Part shown: positions 44,805 to 53,562 of the stretch, piece after piece
Layout of the letters: each line of letters starts with the position of its first letter
Numbering within the stretch: position 1 is the first letter of the stretch
Source of the DNA: Alphaproteobacteria bacterium
GTDB taxonomy: Bacteria; Pseudomonadota; Alphaproteobacteria; Rhizobiales; Xanthobacteraceae
Direction of reading: 5' to 3'
Length of the DNA stretch: 64,000 nt
Assembly (NCBI GenBank): GCA_005884685.1
Contig: VBAH01000076.1
Coordinates: 180,394-244,393 of the forward strand
Notes under the pieces: generated by a model
The model's input: the letters and a program-made list of their open reading frames with translations, nothing else
Told to the model about the DNA's origin: nothing
Databases searched by the model: none
Position numbers and translations under genes: made by a program

Positions 44805-45544
44805 GAACCCTGCGCGCCGCGATCCTGATCGCCTGCGTGCTGGCGGCATGGCAGGCGCTGTTCGCCTTCGCGGGCGCGAGCGCGCTGACCTCGCCGCGCG
44901 ACACGATCGCCTATGCCGCGGAGCTTCTCTCGTCGCCGGGTTTCTATCCGCACCTGATCGAAACCGCACAAGCCTTCGCGGTCGCGCTCGCCATCGCGAT
45001 TTCGTGCGGCATCCTGATCGGCTTCACGCTCGGGCTTTATCGGTTCGCGGCGGATGTCGGCGAGCCCGTGCTGGTCGCGCTCTATTCGATCCCGAAGATC
45101 ACGCTCTATCCGATCGTGCTGCTCGCCTTCGGCATCGGCATGCCGGCCAAGATCGCGTTCGGCGCGATCCACGGCATCATGCCGATCGCGATCTTCGCGC
45201 TCGGCGCGGCCCGCAACCTCAATCCGGTGTACCTGAAGGCGGCGCGCGTGATGCGGCTCCCGCCGTCGCGCATCGCCGCCCGCGTGCTGCTGCCGGCCGC
45301 GATCCCGGAAATCTTCACCGGCATCCGCATCGGCTTCTCACTCACCCTGATCGGCACGCTGCTGGGCGAGATGTTCGCCTCGCAGCGCGGCATCGGCCAC
45401 CTGCTGATCCAGGCGATCGGCCTGCACAACGTGCGCATGATCATGGCGCTGACTTTGCTGCTGGTCGTTGTCGCGGTGACCGCGAGCGCGCTGTTGCTGG
45501 CGGTCGACCGGCGGCTGCGGCGGCATATGTTCGGCGCGCCCTAG
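44801..45544 (+). CDS. ABC transporter permease (TauC/SsuC type), second
   Basis: A 247-residue membrane protein, partner of the previous permease. AWQALFAFAGASALTSPRDT opens it and YLKAARVMRLPPSRIAARVLLP is the coupling loop. ATG overlaps the upstream stop. Its TAG shares the CTAG palindrome with the stop of the convergent oxidoreductase gene. Confidence 0.93.
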   Translation: MRTLRAAILIACVLAAWQALFAFAGASALTSPRDTIAYAAELLSSPGFYPHLIETAQAFAVALAIAISCGILIGFTLGLYRFAADVGEPVLVALYSIPKITLYPIVLLAFGIGMPAKIAFGAIHGIMPIAIFALGAARNLNPVYLKAARVMRLPPSRIAARVLLPAAIPEIFTGIRIGFSLTLIGTLLGEMFASQRGIGHLLIQAIGLHNVRMIMALTLLLVVVAVTASALLLAVDRRLRRHMFGAP

Positions 45545-46848
45545 TCCCTCCGCTCCACATTATCCCGCACCCGCGCGCGCAACGCCGCGTCGTCGATCTG
45601 GTGCACGCTGCCGGCACCGCTAAGATCGAGCGCGTGCGCTGCCGCAGCCCCCATCGCGATGCACGGCCCCATCACGCGCACGCTCGAGAGTGCCGCGACG
45701 TCGCCGTCGATGTTGCGGCCGGCCGCGACCATGTTGTCGCACTCGGGCGACACCAGGCTGCCCATCGGCACGTAATGCAGATGATCGTCGCCGAACGGCT
45801 CCCACACATGGCCCTGCGGGGTGTCGTGCAGCTCGATCGGCCAGCCGGTGCGCGCGACCGCGTCGGGGAAATTACGGCCCGCGCGCACGTCGTCCACGGT
45901 GAGCTGCTGGCGGCCGACGATCCAGCGGGTCTGGCGGATGCCGAGCGCACCGTAGGTGCGGATGCGCGCCCTGCCGAATGCCGCCGGATACTCGCCGCGC
46001 AGGAACGCGACCGCGCGATCCGCCTGCTCCTTCCCCTCGAGGGACTTCTGCGTCATCGCGACGGGATCGAGCGGGGTCTCGACATGCGTCATGTTGACCA
46101 ACGCTATGCTCTTGCCCGGGAACACGAACGCAAAGCCGCTCTCGCGCGTCAGGCCGTAATCCTTGGCTTTTTGCTTCAGCCGCGCCGCGACGTTGGGCCG
46201 GTCCGGCTGATGCGCCTCGTCGATCCCTTCGATGACGACCATCTGGGTGCCATAGATCGGCCCGTCCGCGGCCTCGCGGCAGGCGAGCCCGGCGTTCCAT
46301 GCCAGCGCCGCATCGCCGGTTGCGTCGACGAACCCGGTGGCCGCAACGCTCACATCGCCATAGCGCGTCGCCAACTCGATTGACCGGATGCGCCGGCCGT
46401 CGCGCTCCGCCTGCCGCAGCACCGCGCCGAGCAGCACCGTGATGCCGGCCGCAGCGATCGCCCGCTCGATCCAGCGTGCCAGCGCCACCTCGTCGTACTG
46501 CACCACGATCGTGTTCGACGGCCCGCCGTGGCGGTAATGCAGCGCGCCCTGCGCACCGAGGTCGCGCAAGATTCCGTCCGCGATGCCGTGCACGGTCTGG
46601 TAGCCGCTGTGGCCGTTGGAGAAGAACCCGCAGAACGTGCCGATCACGGAATTCACCGCCTGCCCGCCGAGTGCGTGCAGCCCATCGACCAGCACGACTT
46701 TCCGTCCAAGCCGCACCGCCTCCAGCGCCGCCGAGATGCCCGCAATGCCGGCGCCGACGACGCAGATCTCGGCGTCGATCCGCCGTGCCGCGGCGCCGTC
46801 GCGCCGCACCGTGCGCGTCGCCGTCATGATCGGAGTTGGCGAAGCCAT
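45541..46848 (-). CDS. FAD-dependent oxidoreductase
   Basis: A 435-residue flavoprotein. The dinucleotide-binding GAGIAGISAALEAVRLG lies near residues 30-45, VDATGDAALAWNAG near 195 and the C-terminal AAGRNIDGDVAALSSVRVMG near 385 is the FAD-binding end typical of the FAD-dependent family with DUF/GidA-like fold. ATG 46848 has AGGTG just upstream. Divergent from the MetE-like gene with a 61-base shared gap; convergent with the permease. Confidence 0.9.
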   Translation of the reverse strand: MASPTPIMTATRTVRRDGAAARRIDAEICVVGAGIAGISAALEAVRLGRKVVLVDGLHALGGQAVNSVIGTFCGFFSNGHSGYQTVHGIADGILRDLGAQGALHYRHGGPSNTIVVQYDEVALARWIERAIAAAGITVLLGAVLRQAERDGRRIRSIELATRYGDVSVAATGFVDATGDAALAWNAGLACREAADGPIYGTQMVVIEGIDEAHQPDRPNVAARLKQKAKDYGLTRESGFAFVFPGKSIALVNMTHVETPLDPVAMTQKSLEGKEQADRAVAFLRGEYPAAFGRARIRTYGALGIRQTRWIVGRQQLTVDDVRAGRNFPDAVARTGWPIELHDTPQGHVWEPFGDDHLHYVPMGSLVSPECDNMVAAGRNIDGDVAALSSVRVMGPCIAMGAAAAHALDLSGAGSVHQIDDAALRARVRDNVERRD

Positions 46849-46909
46849 CGCACCTGTCCTTTTCCCACCGCGTTCTGTAACGTTCCAGCAAATCGCCGGG
46901 AAGGGAAGC

Positions 46910-48058
46910 ATGGCGCCGCGCAGCACTGAACGTTTCCTCACGACGCATACCGGCAGCCTGCCGCGCCCGGACGACCTCATTCGCATGATGTACGCCAAGG
47001 AAGAGGGCGTACCGGTCGATCCGGAGGCGCTCGCGATGCGCGTGCGGCGGGCGGTCGCCGACGTCGTGCAGAAGCAGGCGGAGGCCGGGATCGACGTCAT
47101 CAATGACGGCGAACTGTCGAAGCCGAGCTACGCGACCTACATCAAGGATCGCCTCGCGGGCTTCGGCGGCACCGGCAACACCTTCGTCTACAAGGATCTC
47201 GCGGATTTTCCCAAGCTGCAGCAGCGCGTGTTCGGCGATCCCGGCCGCTCGCGGCGCAAGACGCCGGCCTGCAACGCGCCGATCTCCGTGCGCGACCCGC
47301 AGGCGGCGGTTGCGGACGTGGACAATCTCAAATCCGCACTCGGCGCCGCCAAGGCAGCCGGCGGCTTCATGAGCGCCGCCTCGCCCGGCGTGATCGCGGT
47401 GTTCTTCCGCAACGATCATTACCCCGGCCAGGAGGCGTACCTCCACGCCGTCGCCGACGCGATGCGCGCCGAATACGAGGCGGTCGCGCAGGCGGGCTTC
47501 GTGCTGCAGCTCGACTGTCCCGATCTCGCGATGGGCCGCCACATCCAGTTCCACGACGCCGACCTCAAGACTTTCCGCCAGGCCGCGGCGCTGAACATCG
47601 AGGTGATGAACCACGCGACGGCGAACATTCCCGCCGAGCAACTGCGCATCCACGTGTGCTGGGGCAATTACGAAGGCCCGCACCACTACGACGTGCCGCT
47701 CGCCGAGGTGATCGATTTGGTGTTCCGGGCGCGCGCGACCTACATCTCGTTCGAGGCCGCGAACCCGCGCCACGCACACGAATGGACACTGTTCGAGACG
47801 GTGAAGCTGCCGGAGGGCAAGGTGCTGATACCGGGCGTGATCGAGTCGAAGTCGAACTTCATCGAGCATCCCGAGCTGATCGCGCAGCGCATCGGCCGCT
47901 ATGCGAAGCTGGTCGGGCGCGAGAATGTGATGGCGGGCAGCGACTGCGGCTACGGCACCTGGGTCGGGCAGGCGGCCGTCGATGCGGACGTGGTGTGGGC
48001 AAAGCTCGCGGCGCTCGCCGAAGGCGCGCGCATCGCTTCAAAGCAATTCTGGAAGTAA
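46910..48058 (+). CDS. MetE/UROD-like methyltransferase family protein, second paralog
   Basis: A 382-residue protein paralogous to the one at 25857-27032: TTHTGSLPRPDDLIRM, the zinc motif in RIHVCWGNYEGPHHYDV, and AGSDCGYGT are shared. AAGGGAAG precedes the ATG. Here it heads an operon with a dehydrogenase, cupin and FAH-like hydratase, so it probably acts in catabolism. It lacks the N-terminal half of true MetE. Confidence 0.9.
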   Translation: MAPRSTERFLTTHTGSLPRPDDLIRMMYAKEEGVPVDPEALAMRVRRAVADVVQKQAEAGIDVINDGELSKPSYATYIKDRLAGFGGTGNTFVYKDLADFPKLQQRVFGDPGRSRRKTPACNAPISVRDPQAAVADVDNLKSALGAAKAAGGFMSAASPGVIAVFFRNDHYPGQEAYLHAVADAMRAEYEAVAQAGFVLQLDCPDLAMGRHIQFHDADLKTFRQAAALNIEVMNHATANIPAEQLRIHVCWGNYEGPHHYDVPLAEVIDLVFRARATYISFEAANPRHAHEWTLFETVKLPEGKVLIPGVIESKSNFIEHPELIAQRIGRYAKLVGRENVMAGSDCGYGTWVGQAAVDADVVWAKLAALAEGARIASKQFWK

Positions 48059-48071
48059 CGAGTCACACACT

Positions 48072-48177
48072 CCGCTCGTCCCGCGGAAGCGGGAATCCCA
48101 CTCCCTTTATCCCTCCCCCGCTTGCGGGGGAGGGTAGGGTGGGGGCTCTAGGTGCCCGCTTTCGCGGGCATGAGCGG
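48072..48177. repeat. Composite repeat: family A halves with an internal CCCTCCCCCGCTTGCGGGGGAGGG hairpin
   Basis: Outer family A arms (the left one decayed) flank an inner hairpin of the CCCTCCCCCGC..GCGGGGGAGGG type plus TAGGGTGGGGGC. The same composite, in the reverse order, is found in frame inside imuB at 60818-60919. Confidence 0.85.
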
Positions 48178-48180
48178 AAA

Positions 48181-48188
48181 AGGGAGGG
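48181..48188 (+). promoter_or_regulatory. Ribosome binding site fixing a TTG start
   Basis: AGGGAGGG ends 4 bases ahead of TTG 48193 and is the main evidence that the following dehydrogenase begins with this rare start. Confidence 0.7.
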
Positions 48189-48192
48189 CATA

Positions 48193-49074
48193 TTGCAAGT
48201 CGGCTTCATCGGCCTCGGCGCCATGGGCGCGCTGATCGTTCCGCGCCTGATGGCGGCGGGGCATCGCGTGACCGGCTGGAACCGTTCGCGCGACAAGGCG
48301 GCGCCGCTGATCGATGGCGGAATGACATGGGCGGACAGCCCGCGCGCGGTCGCCGAGCGAAGCGAGATCGTGCTCTCGATCGTGACCGACGGCGCGGCGG
48401 TGCGCGCGGTCGCGCTCAGCGATGACGGCGTCCTCGCAGGCCTCCAGGCCAACGGCATTTATGCCGACATGAGCACGATCAATCCGGATGATTCCCGCGC
48501 GGTGGCGGCGGAGTTCGCCAAGGCCGGCCGTCACATGCTGGATGCGCCGATCTCGGGCAGTCCCGTCACCGTGGTCGGCGGCAATGCCTCCGTGATGGTC
48601 GGCGGCGATGCGGCCGCTTTCGAGCGCGCGAAACCCGTGCTGCTCGCGATCGGCCCGAAGGTGACGCACATCGGCGCCAACGGCCTTGCCTGCCAGATGA
48701 AGATTGCCGTCAATCTGCTCCTGATGGTCGAGGTGATCGCGTTCGGCGAGGCGGTGGCGCTCGCCGAGAAGGGCGGCGTGGCGCGCGCTGTCGCGGTCGA
48801 CGCGATCCTGAAAAGCGTCGCGGCCTCGCCGGTGCTCGGCTATCGCGGGCCGTTCATTCTCGAGGGCAAGATGCCGGACGTGCCGCTCGCCGACGTGACG
48901 TTGCAGCAGAAGGACATGCTGCTCGCGCTCGATCTCGGCCGCAGGCTCGGCAGCCCGGTGCCGCTTGCGGCGGCCGCGAACGAGATGATGAATGCTTGCC
49001 GCGGGCTCGGCATCGACCACAAGGATTTTGTCGCCGCGCACGAAGTGTACCGCCGCCTCGGAGGACAGTCATGA
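48193..49074 (+). CDS. NAD(P)-dependent beta-hydroxyacid dehydrogenase (HIBADH family), TTG start
   Basis: A 293-residue enzyme. The Rossmann motif GFIGLGAMGALIVPRL begins at residue 4, DAPISGSPVTVVGGNASVMVG lies near 118-138, and the catalytic Lys is in LACQMKIAVNLLLM near 172. No ATG or GTG fits the frame start; TTG 48193 behind AGGGAGGG does. Third member of this family in the window. The stop overlaps the cupin start by ATGA. Confidence 0.9.
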   Translation: MQVGFIGLGAMGALIVPRLMAAGHRVTGWNRSRDKAAPLIDGGMTWADSPRAVAERSEIVLSIVTDGAAVRAVALSDDGVLAGLQANGIYADMSTINPDDSRAVAAEFAKAGRHMLDAPISGSPVTVVGGNASVMVGGDAAAFERAKPVLLAIGPKVTHIGANGLACQMKIAVNLLLMVEVIAFGEAVALAEKGGVARAVAVDAILKSVAASPVLGYRGPFILEGKMPDVPLADVTLQQKDMLLALDLGRRLGSPVPLAAAANEMMNACRGLGIDHKDFVAAHEVYRRLGGQS

Positions 49075-49559
49075 CATCGAAGGCCGAACTGTTCGGCGCC
49101 GCCCTGGGCAAGGCGTTCCGCAAGACCGCCGAGAAGCTGAAAGAGGACGCGCCGCCCGCGAAGATGTACCGCACCAATCTGCGCGACGTGCCGAAGGTCG
49201 AGGGCCTGCCGCGCGACGACGGCTGGGTCGACATGCAGGTGCAGTTTCTGATCGATAAGAAAACCGCGGGCGCCAATCATGTGGTCGGCTGGACCGTGCT
49301 CAAGCCCGGCGCGCGCCACGAGAATCATCGCCATCGCAATTGCGACGAGTTCTTCATCGTGCTCAAGGGCCAGGGCCATATTTACACGGACGAAGGCCAG
49401 AAGCCGTCGGTTGAGGGTGACGTCGTCTATTCGCCGCGTGGCTGCTGGCATGGGTTCAACAACACGTCCGATCATGACGTAGTGCTGGTGTGGGGCTGGA
49501 TGGGTGCGGGCTCGATCGAGGCCTCGGGGTATGAGGTGGGGGCGGAGCAGCATAAGTAG
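49071..49559 (+). CDS. Cupin domain protein
   Basis: A 162-residue small beta-barrel protein. Motif 1 is PGARHENHRHRNCDEFFIVL with the metal ligands His-x-His and Glu, motif 2 is GDVVYSPRGCWHGFNN with His. An N-terminal helical stretch of about 50 residues precedes it. Cupins can be dioxygenases, isomerases or binding proteins; with the dehydrogenase and hydratase here it is likely catabolic. GGAGGAC ribosome site. Confidence 0.92.
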   Translation: MTSKAELFGAALGKAFRKTAEKLKEDAPPAKMYRTNLRDVPKVEGLPRDDGWVDMQVQFLIDKKTAGANHVVGWTVLKPGARHENHRHRNCDEFFIVLKGQGHIYTDEGQKPSVEGDVVYSPRGCWHGFNNTSDHDVVLVWGWMGAGSIEASGYEVGAEQHK

Positions 49560-49570
49560 CAACACACTCC

Positions 49571-49684
49571 GTCATGCCCGGCCACAGCCCGTCGAAGACG
49601 GGCGTAAACGCCCTGATGGCCGGGCATCCATGTCTTGCTTGTCGTGATGAAGTCGTGAATGCCCGGGATAAGCCCGGCCATGAC
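49571..49684. repeat. Family E palindromic repeat, long copy
   Basis: GTCATGCCCGGCCACAGCCCG at the left and GCCCGGGATAAGCCCGGCCATGAC at the right are inverted; inner CGTCGAAGACGGGCG and GCCCGGGATAAG arms form further hairpins. Most of the gap between the cupin and hydratase genes. Confidence 0.85.
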
Positions 49685-49708
49685 GAATCGATAGGTTGGA
49701 GTTTGCGA

Positions 49709-50413
49709 ATGAACGCCTGGGACGATCCGCGCATCGCGCGCGGCATGGAGAAACAGCTGGCAGCGCGCCGCGCCCGGATCGCGGCGGGTGAGGCGCCGCT
49801 CGGCTGGAAGGTCGGCCTCGGCGCGCCGCCCGCGATGGAGCGGCTGAAGATCAAAGCGCCGCTGGTCGGCTTTATGATGCAGAACTCGCTCGTGCCGAAC
49901 GGCGGCACCGTGTCGTTCGCGGGCTGGACCAAGCCCGTGGCCGAGCCGGAAATCGCCGTGCACATGGGCCAGGATCTGCCCGGCGGTGCGGATCGGGCCA
50001 CCACGATTGCGGCGATCGCGGCGCTCGGCCCGGCGATCGAGCTCGCCGATCTCAACCCGCCGCCGGATGACGTTGAGGTAACCCTCGCCGGCAATATCTT
50101 CCATCGCCATGTCGTCCTCGGCCCACCCGATCCCACGCGGGCCGGCGCCAAGCTCGATGGGCTGGTGGGCCACGTTTTCCGCCGCGGTGCGCTGGCGGCC
50201 AAGCAGGACAACGTCGAAGCGCTGATCGGCGAGATGATCGGCATCGTGCAGCACGTCGCGGGCACGCTTGGCGCCCACGGCGAGAGGCTGCGCGCGGGCG
50301 AGGTCATCATCACCGGCTCGCTCGTCCCGCCACCGATCATCGAGCCGGACGAGACCGAGTTCGCCTATGCGCTCGAGCCGATCGGCGGGCTGCGGGTCAG
50401 CTTCTCGCGTTAG
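49709..50413 (+). CDS. Fumarylacetoacetate hydrolase-fold protein (2-keto-4-pentenoate hydratase-like)
   Basis: About 234 residues. GEAPLGWKVGLGAPPAMERL near residue 28, EPEIAVHMGQDL near 85 with the metal-binding Glu pair, and ALGPAIELADLN near 115 fit the MhpD/hydratase branch. Acts on 2-oxo-4-enoic acids after aromatic ring cleavage or on related 2-oxo acids. The longer frame from 49574 is repeat-derived, so I start at ATG 49709. Confidence 0.9.
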   Translation: MNAWDDPRIARGMEKQLAARRARIAAGEAPLGWKVGLGAPPAMERLKIKAPLVGFMMQNSLVPNGGTVSFAGWTKPVAEPEIAVHMGQDLPGGADRATTIAAIAALGPAIELADLNPPPDDVEVTLAGNIFHRHVVLGPPDPTRAGAKLDGLVGHVFRRGALAAKQDNVEALIGEMIGIVQHVAGTLGAHGERLRAGEVIITGSLVPPPIIEPDETEFAYALEPIGGLRVSFSR

Positions 50414-50509
50414 GGATCAACCAGGAAGCGGCAATCCGGCAAATTGACGTGCGCCGCCGGGATGCCTACGGTCGGGCAAAAGATACGGCACCTTCAGGGA
50501 GGGAAACTC

Positions 50510-51682
50510 ATGCGTAAGGCACTCGTTGCGGCGGCCATTTTCGCCGCGCTCGGTAGCGGCACCGCAAGCGCGCAGGGCACCATCAAGATCGGCATCATCC
50601 TGCCCTATTCGGGCCAGTTCGCCGACGGCGCGGCGCAGATGGACAACGCCATCAAGCTTTACGTGCAGCAGAACGGCGACACCGTCGCCGGCAAGAAGCT
50701 GGAGTTCATCCGCAAGGACACCGGCGGCATCGCGCCTGACGTCGCCAAGCGTCTCGCGCAGGAGCTGATCGTCCGCGACAAGGTCGACATCCTGGCGGGC
50801 TTCCTGCTGACCCCGAACGCGCTCTCGGCCGGCGACGTCTCGGCCGAGGCGAAGAAGTTCATGGTCGTGATGAACGCCGCGACCTCGATCATCACCACCA
50901 AGTCGCCCTACATGGTGCGCACTTCGCTCACCACGCCGCAGGTCAACGCCTCGCTCGGCACCTGGGCCTACAAGAACGGCATCCGCAAGGCCTACACGAT
51001 GCACTCCGACTACGGTCCGGGCATCGATGCCGAGGGCGCCTTCAGCAAGGCCTTCAAGGAGGCGGGCGGCGAGATCATCGGAACGGTCAAGATGGCGGTC
51101 GCCAATCCGGATTTCTCCGCCTACGTGCAGCGCGCCAAGGACCTCAATCCGGAATCGATCTACGTGTTCGTGCCCGGCGGCGCGCAGCCGGCGGCGTTCG
51201 GCAAGGCGCTCGCGGAGCGCGGCATCGATCCGCAGAAGATCAAGGTGATGGGGCAGGGCGAGATCACCGATGACTCGGCGCTGAAAAGCATGGGTGATGG
51301 CGCGCTCGGCATCATCACGGCGTTCCACTATGATCCCAATCATCAGTCGGCGATGAACAAGAAATTCGTCGCCGACTTCAACGCCGCCTACGGGCGCAAT
51401 CCGGACTTCTTCTCGATGGGCGGCTGGGACGGCATGCATGCGATCTACGCCGTGCTGAAGAAGACCAACGGCGACGCCGATGGCGAGAAACTGATCAGCG
51501 CGGTCAAGGGAATGGCGTGGGAGAGCCCGCGCGGCCCGATCTCGATCGACCCCGAGACGCGCGACATCATCCAGACGGTGTACATCCGCCGCGTCGAGAA
51601 GGCCGGCGGCAAGCTCGTCAATGTCGAGTTCGACAAGGTCGAGAACGTCAAGGACCCGGTGAAGGCCGCGATGAAGAAATAG
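50510..51682 (+). CDS. LIV-type ABC transporter substrate-binding protein, second system
   Basis: A 390-residue periplasmic receptor with a Sec signal (MRKALVAAAIFAALGSGTASA). IKIGIILPYSGQFADGAAQM opens the mature Peripla_BP_6 fold and SDYGPGIDAEGAF near 165 is typical. AGGGAGGG precedes ATG 50510. First gene of the second LIV transporter, following the catabolic genes just upstream. Confidence 0.94.
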   Translation: MRKALVAAAIFAALGSGTASAQGTIKIGIILPYSGQFADGAAQMDNAIKLYVQQNGDTVAGKKLEFIRKDTGGIAPDVAKRLAQELIVRDKVDILAGFLLTPNALSAGDVSAEAKKFMVVMNAATSIITTKSPYMVRTSLTTPQVNASLGTWAYKNGIRKAYTMHSDYGPGIDAEGAFSKAFKEAGGEIIGTVKMAVANPDFSAYVQRAKDLNPESIYVFVPGGAQPAAFGKALAERGIDPQKIKVMGQGEITDDSALKSMGDGALGIITAFHYDPNHQSAMNKKFVADFNAAYGRNPDFFSMGGWDGMHAIYAVLKKTNGDADGEKLISAVKGMAWESPRGPISIDPETRDIIQTVYIRRVEKAGGKLVNVEFDKVENVKDPVKAAMKK

Positions 51683-51706
51683 CCGTCCCGCTCACGGGCG
51701 GCCCCC

Positions 51707-52570
51707 ATGATCGCTCCGGTGATCGGCGTCCTGTTCGACGGCTTCGCCTATGGGATGCTGCTGTTCCTGCTGTCGGTCGGCCTGTCGGTCACGCTGGGAA
51801 TGATGAATTTCGTCAACCTGGCGCATTGCGCGTTCGCGATGCTCGGCGGCTACGTCACCGTCACCTTGATGAACCGCCTCGGCTGGCCGTTCTTCGCGAG
51901 CCTGCCGTTCGCGTTCCTGCTCGCCGCACTGGTGAGCGTCGTGTTCGAGCGCACGCTGTACCGCCGGCTCTATCGGGCAAGCGAGCTCGACCAGGTGTTG
52001 CTCACCATCGGGCTTGCCTTCGTCTCGGTCGCAGCCGCGGCCTACGTCTACGGCACGGTGCAGCAGCCCGTGCAGATGCCGTCCTACCTGCGCGGCTCGG
52101 TGACGGTCCTGGGGGTGAGCTTCGGCGTGTACCGGCTGTTCCTGATCGGCACCGCGCTGGCGATCACGCTGCTGCTCGTCGGCGCGCTCGAATATACCCG
52201 CTTCGGCGCGCAGGTGCGTGCCGCGGTGGACAATCAGCGCATGGCGCGCGGGCTGGGCATCAATGTCGAGGGTGCCTTTGCCTTCACCTTCGCGCTCGGC
52301 TCCGGGCTCGCGGGTCTCGGCGGCGGGCTGGCGATCGACATTGTCGGCCTCGATCCGTCTTTCGCGTTCACCTACCTGATTTATGTGCTGATCGTCGTCT
52401 CGGTCGGCGGGCTGGGTTCGATCGGCGGATCGTTCGCCGCTGCAACCTTGATCGGCATCAGCGATGTCGCGGGAAAATATTACGTCCCTGAGCTCGGCGC
52501 GTTCCTGATCTATCTGGTCATGATCGTGCTGCTGATGTGGCGGCCCGCCGGGCTGTTCGGACGTCGGTGA
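51707..52570 (+). CDS. LIV-type ABC transporter permease (LivH family), second system
   Basis: A 287-residue permease. LSVGLSVTLGMMNFVNLAHCAFAMLGGYV near the N terminus is the LivH hallmark. The stop shares one base with the next start (TGATG). Confidence 0.94.
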   Translation: MIAPVIGVLFDGFAYGMLLFLLSVGLSVTLGMMNFVNLAHCAFAMLGGYVTVTLMNRLGWPFFASLPFAFLLAALVSVVFERTLYRRLYRASELDQVLLTIGLAFVSVAAAAYVYGTVQQPVQMPSYLRGSVTVLGVSFGVYRLFLIGTALAITLLLVGALEYTRFGAQVRAAVDNQRMARGLGINVEGAFAFTFALGSGLAGLGGGLAIDIVGLDPSFAFTYLIYVLIVVSVGGLGSIGGSFAAATLIGISDVAGKYYVPELGAFLIYLVMIVLLMWRPAGLFGRR

Positions 52571-53562
52571 TGACTGCCGCCGCTGCTGCCACCTCGCCGC
52601 ACGCCTGGCTGCAGGCGCAGGCCCGCTGGAACCGGACCGAAATCGCGTTCTGGCTCGCGACCCTGCTGCCGTTCTGGCTCTTTCCGGACTATCTCGTGCT
52701 GGCAAGCCAGATCGCCATCACGGCGCTGTTTGCGCTCTCGCTCGATCTCATCCTCGGCTATGCCGGCATCGTGTCGCTTGGCCATGCGGCATTCTTCGGG
52801 CTCGGCGCCTATACGGCGGGACTTGCCGCGAAGTACGGCTGGGGCGAGCCGCTCACCGGACTGATGCTCGGCGCGCTCGCCGCCGGCATCGTCGGCTATG
52901 CGGCAAGCTTCATCATCGCGCGCTTTCGCCATCTGGCGCTGATCATGATCACGCTCGGCATGGGACTGCTGCTTGCAGAGCTTGCCAACAGCCTGCACTG
53001 GCTTACCGGCGGCACCGACGGGCTGCAGGGCGTGAAGATGTGGCCGATCTTCAACAAGTTCCGCTTCGACCTCTACGGCACCACCGCCTACAGCTATTCG
53101 CTGATCGTGCTGTTCCTCTGCTTCCTGGTCGCGCGGCGCATCATCAACTCGCCGTTCGGGCTCTCGCTGCGCGGCATCCGCGAGAACCCGCTGCGCATGC
53201 CGGCGCTCGGCGCCTCGAGCCGCGCGCACCTGCGCAAGATCTACACGATCTCCGCCGTGCTCGCCGGCATTGCGGGCGCGCTGCTGGCGCAGACCACCGA
53301 AACCGTGTCGCTCGAAGTGCTCGGCTTCCAGCGCTCCGCCGACGTGCTGGTGATCCTGATCCTCGGCGGCGCGGGACGGCTCTACGGCGGGCTCGTCGGC
53401 GCGATCATCTTCATGGTGGCGCGCGATCAGTTCTCCGGCAACACGCCGCAATTCTGGTATTTCTGGATCGGCGCGCTGCTGATCGCCGTGGTGATGTTCC
53501 TGCCGAACGGAATCCTCGGCGGGCTCGCGAAACTGTCCTCTGCCTGGCGGAGCAGGGCGTGA
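52570..53562 (+). CDS. LIV-type ABC transporter permease (LivM family), second system
   Basis: A 330-residue permease; LGYAGIVSLGHAAFFGLGAYTAG is the LivM signature and RGIRENPLRMPALGASSRAHL the coupling region. Starts at ATG 52570 in the stop of the previous gene and ends overlapping the ATPase start by GTGA. Confidence 0.94.
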   Translation: MTAAAAATSPHAWLQAQARWNRTEIAFWLATLLPFWLFPDYLVLASQIAITALFALSLDLILGYAGIVSLGHAAFFGLGAYTAGLAAKYGWGEPLTGLMLGALAAGIVGYAASFIIARFRHLALIMITLGMGLLLAELANSLHWLTGGTDGLQGVKMWPIFNKFRFDLYGTTAYSYSLIVLFLCFLVARRIINSPFGLSLRGIRENPLRMPALGASSRAHLRKIYTISAVLAGIAGALLAQTTETVSLEVLGFQRSADVLVILILGGAGRLYGGLVGAIIFMVARDQFSGNTPQFWYFWIGALLIAVVMFLPNGILGGLAKLSSAWRSRA

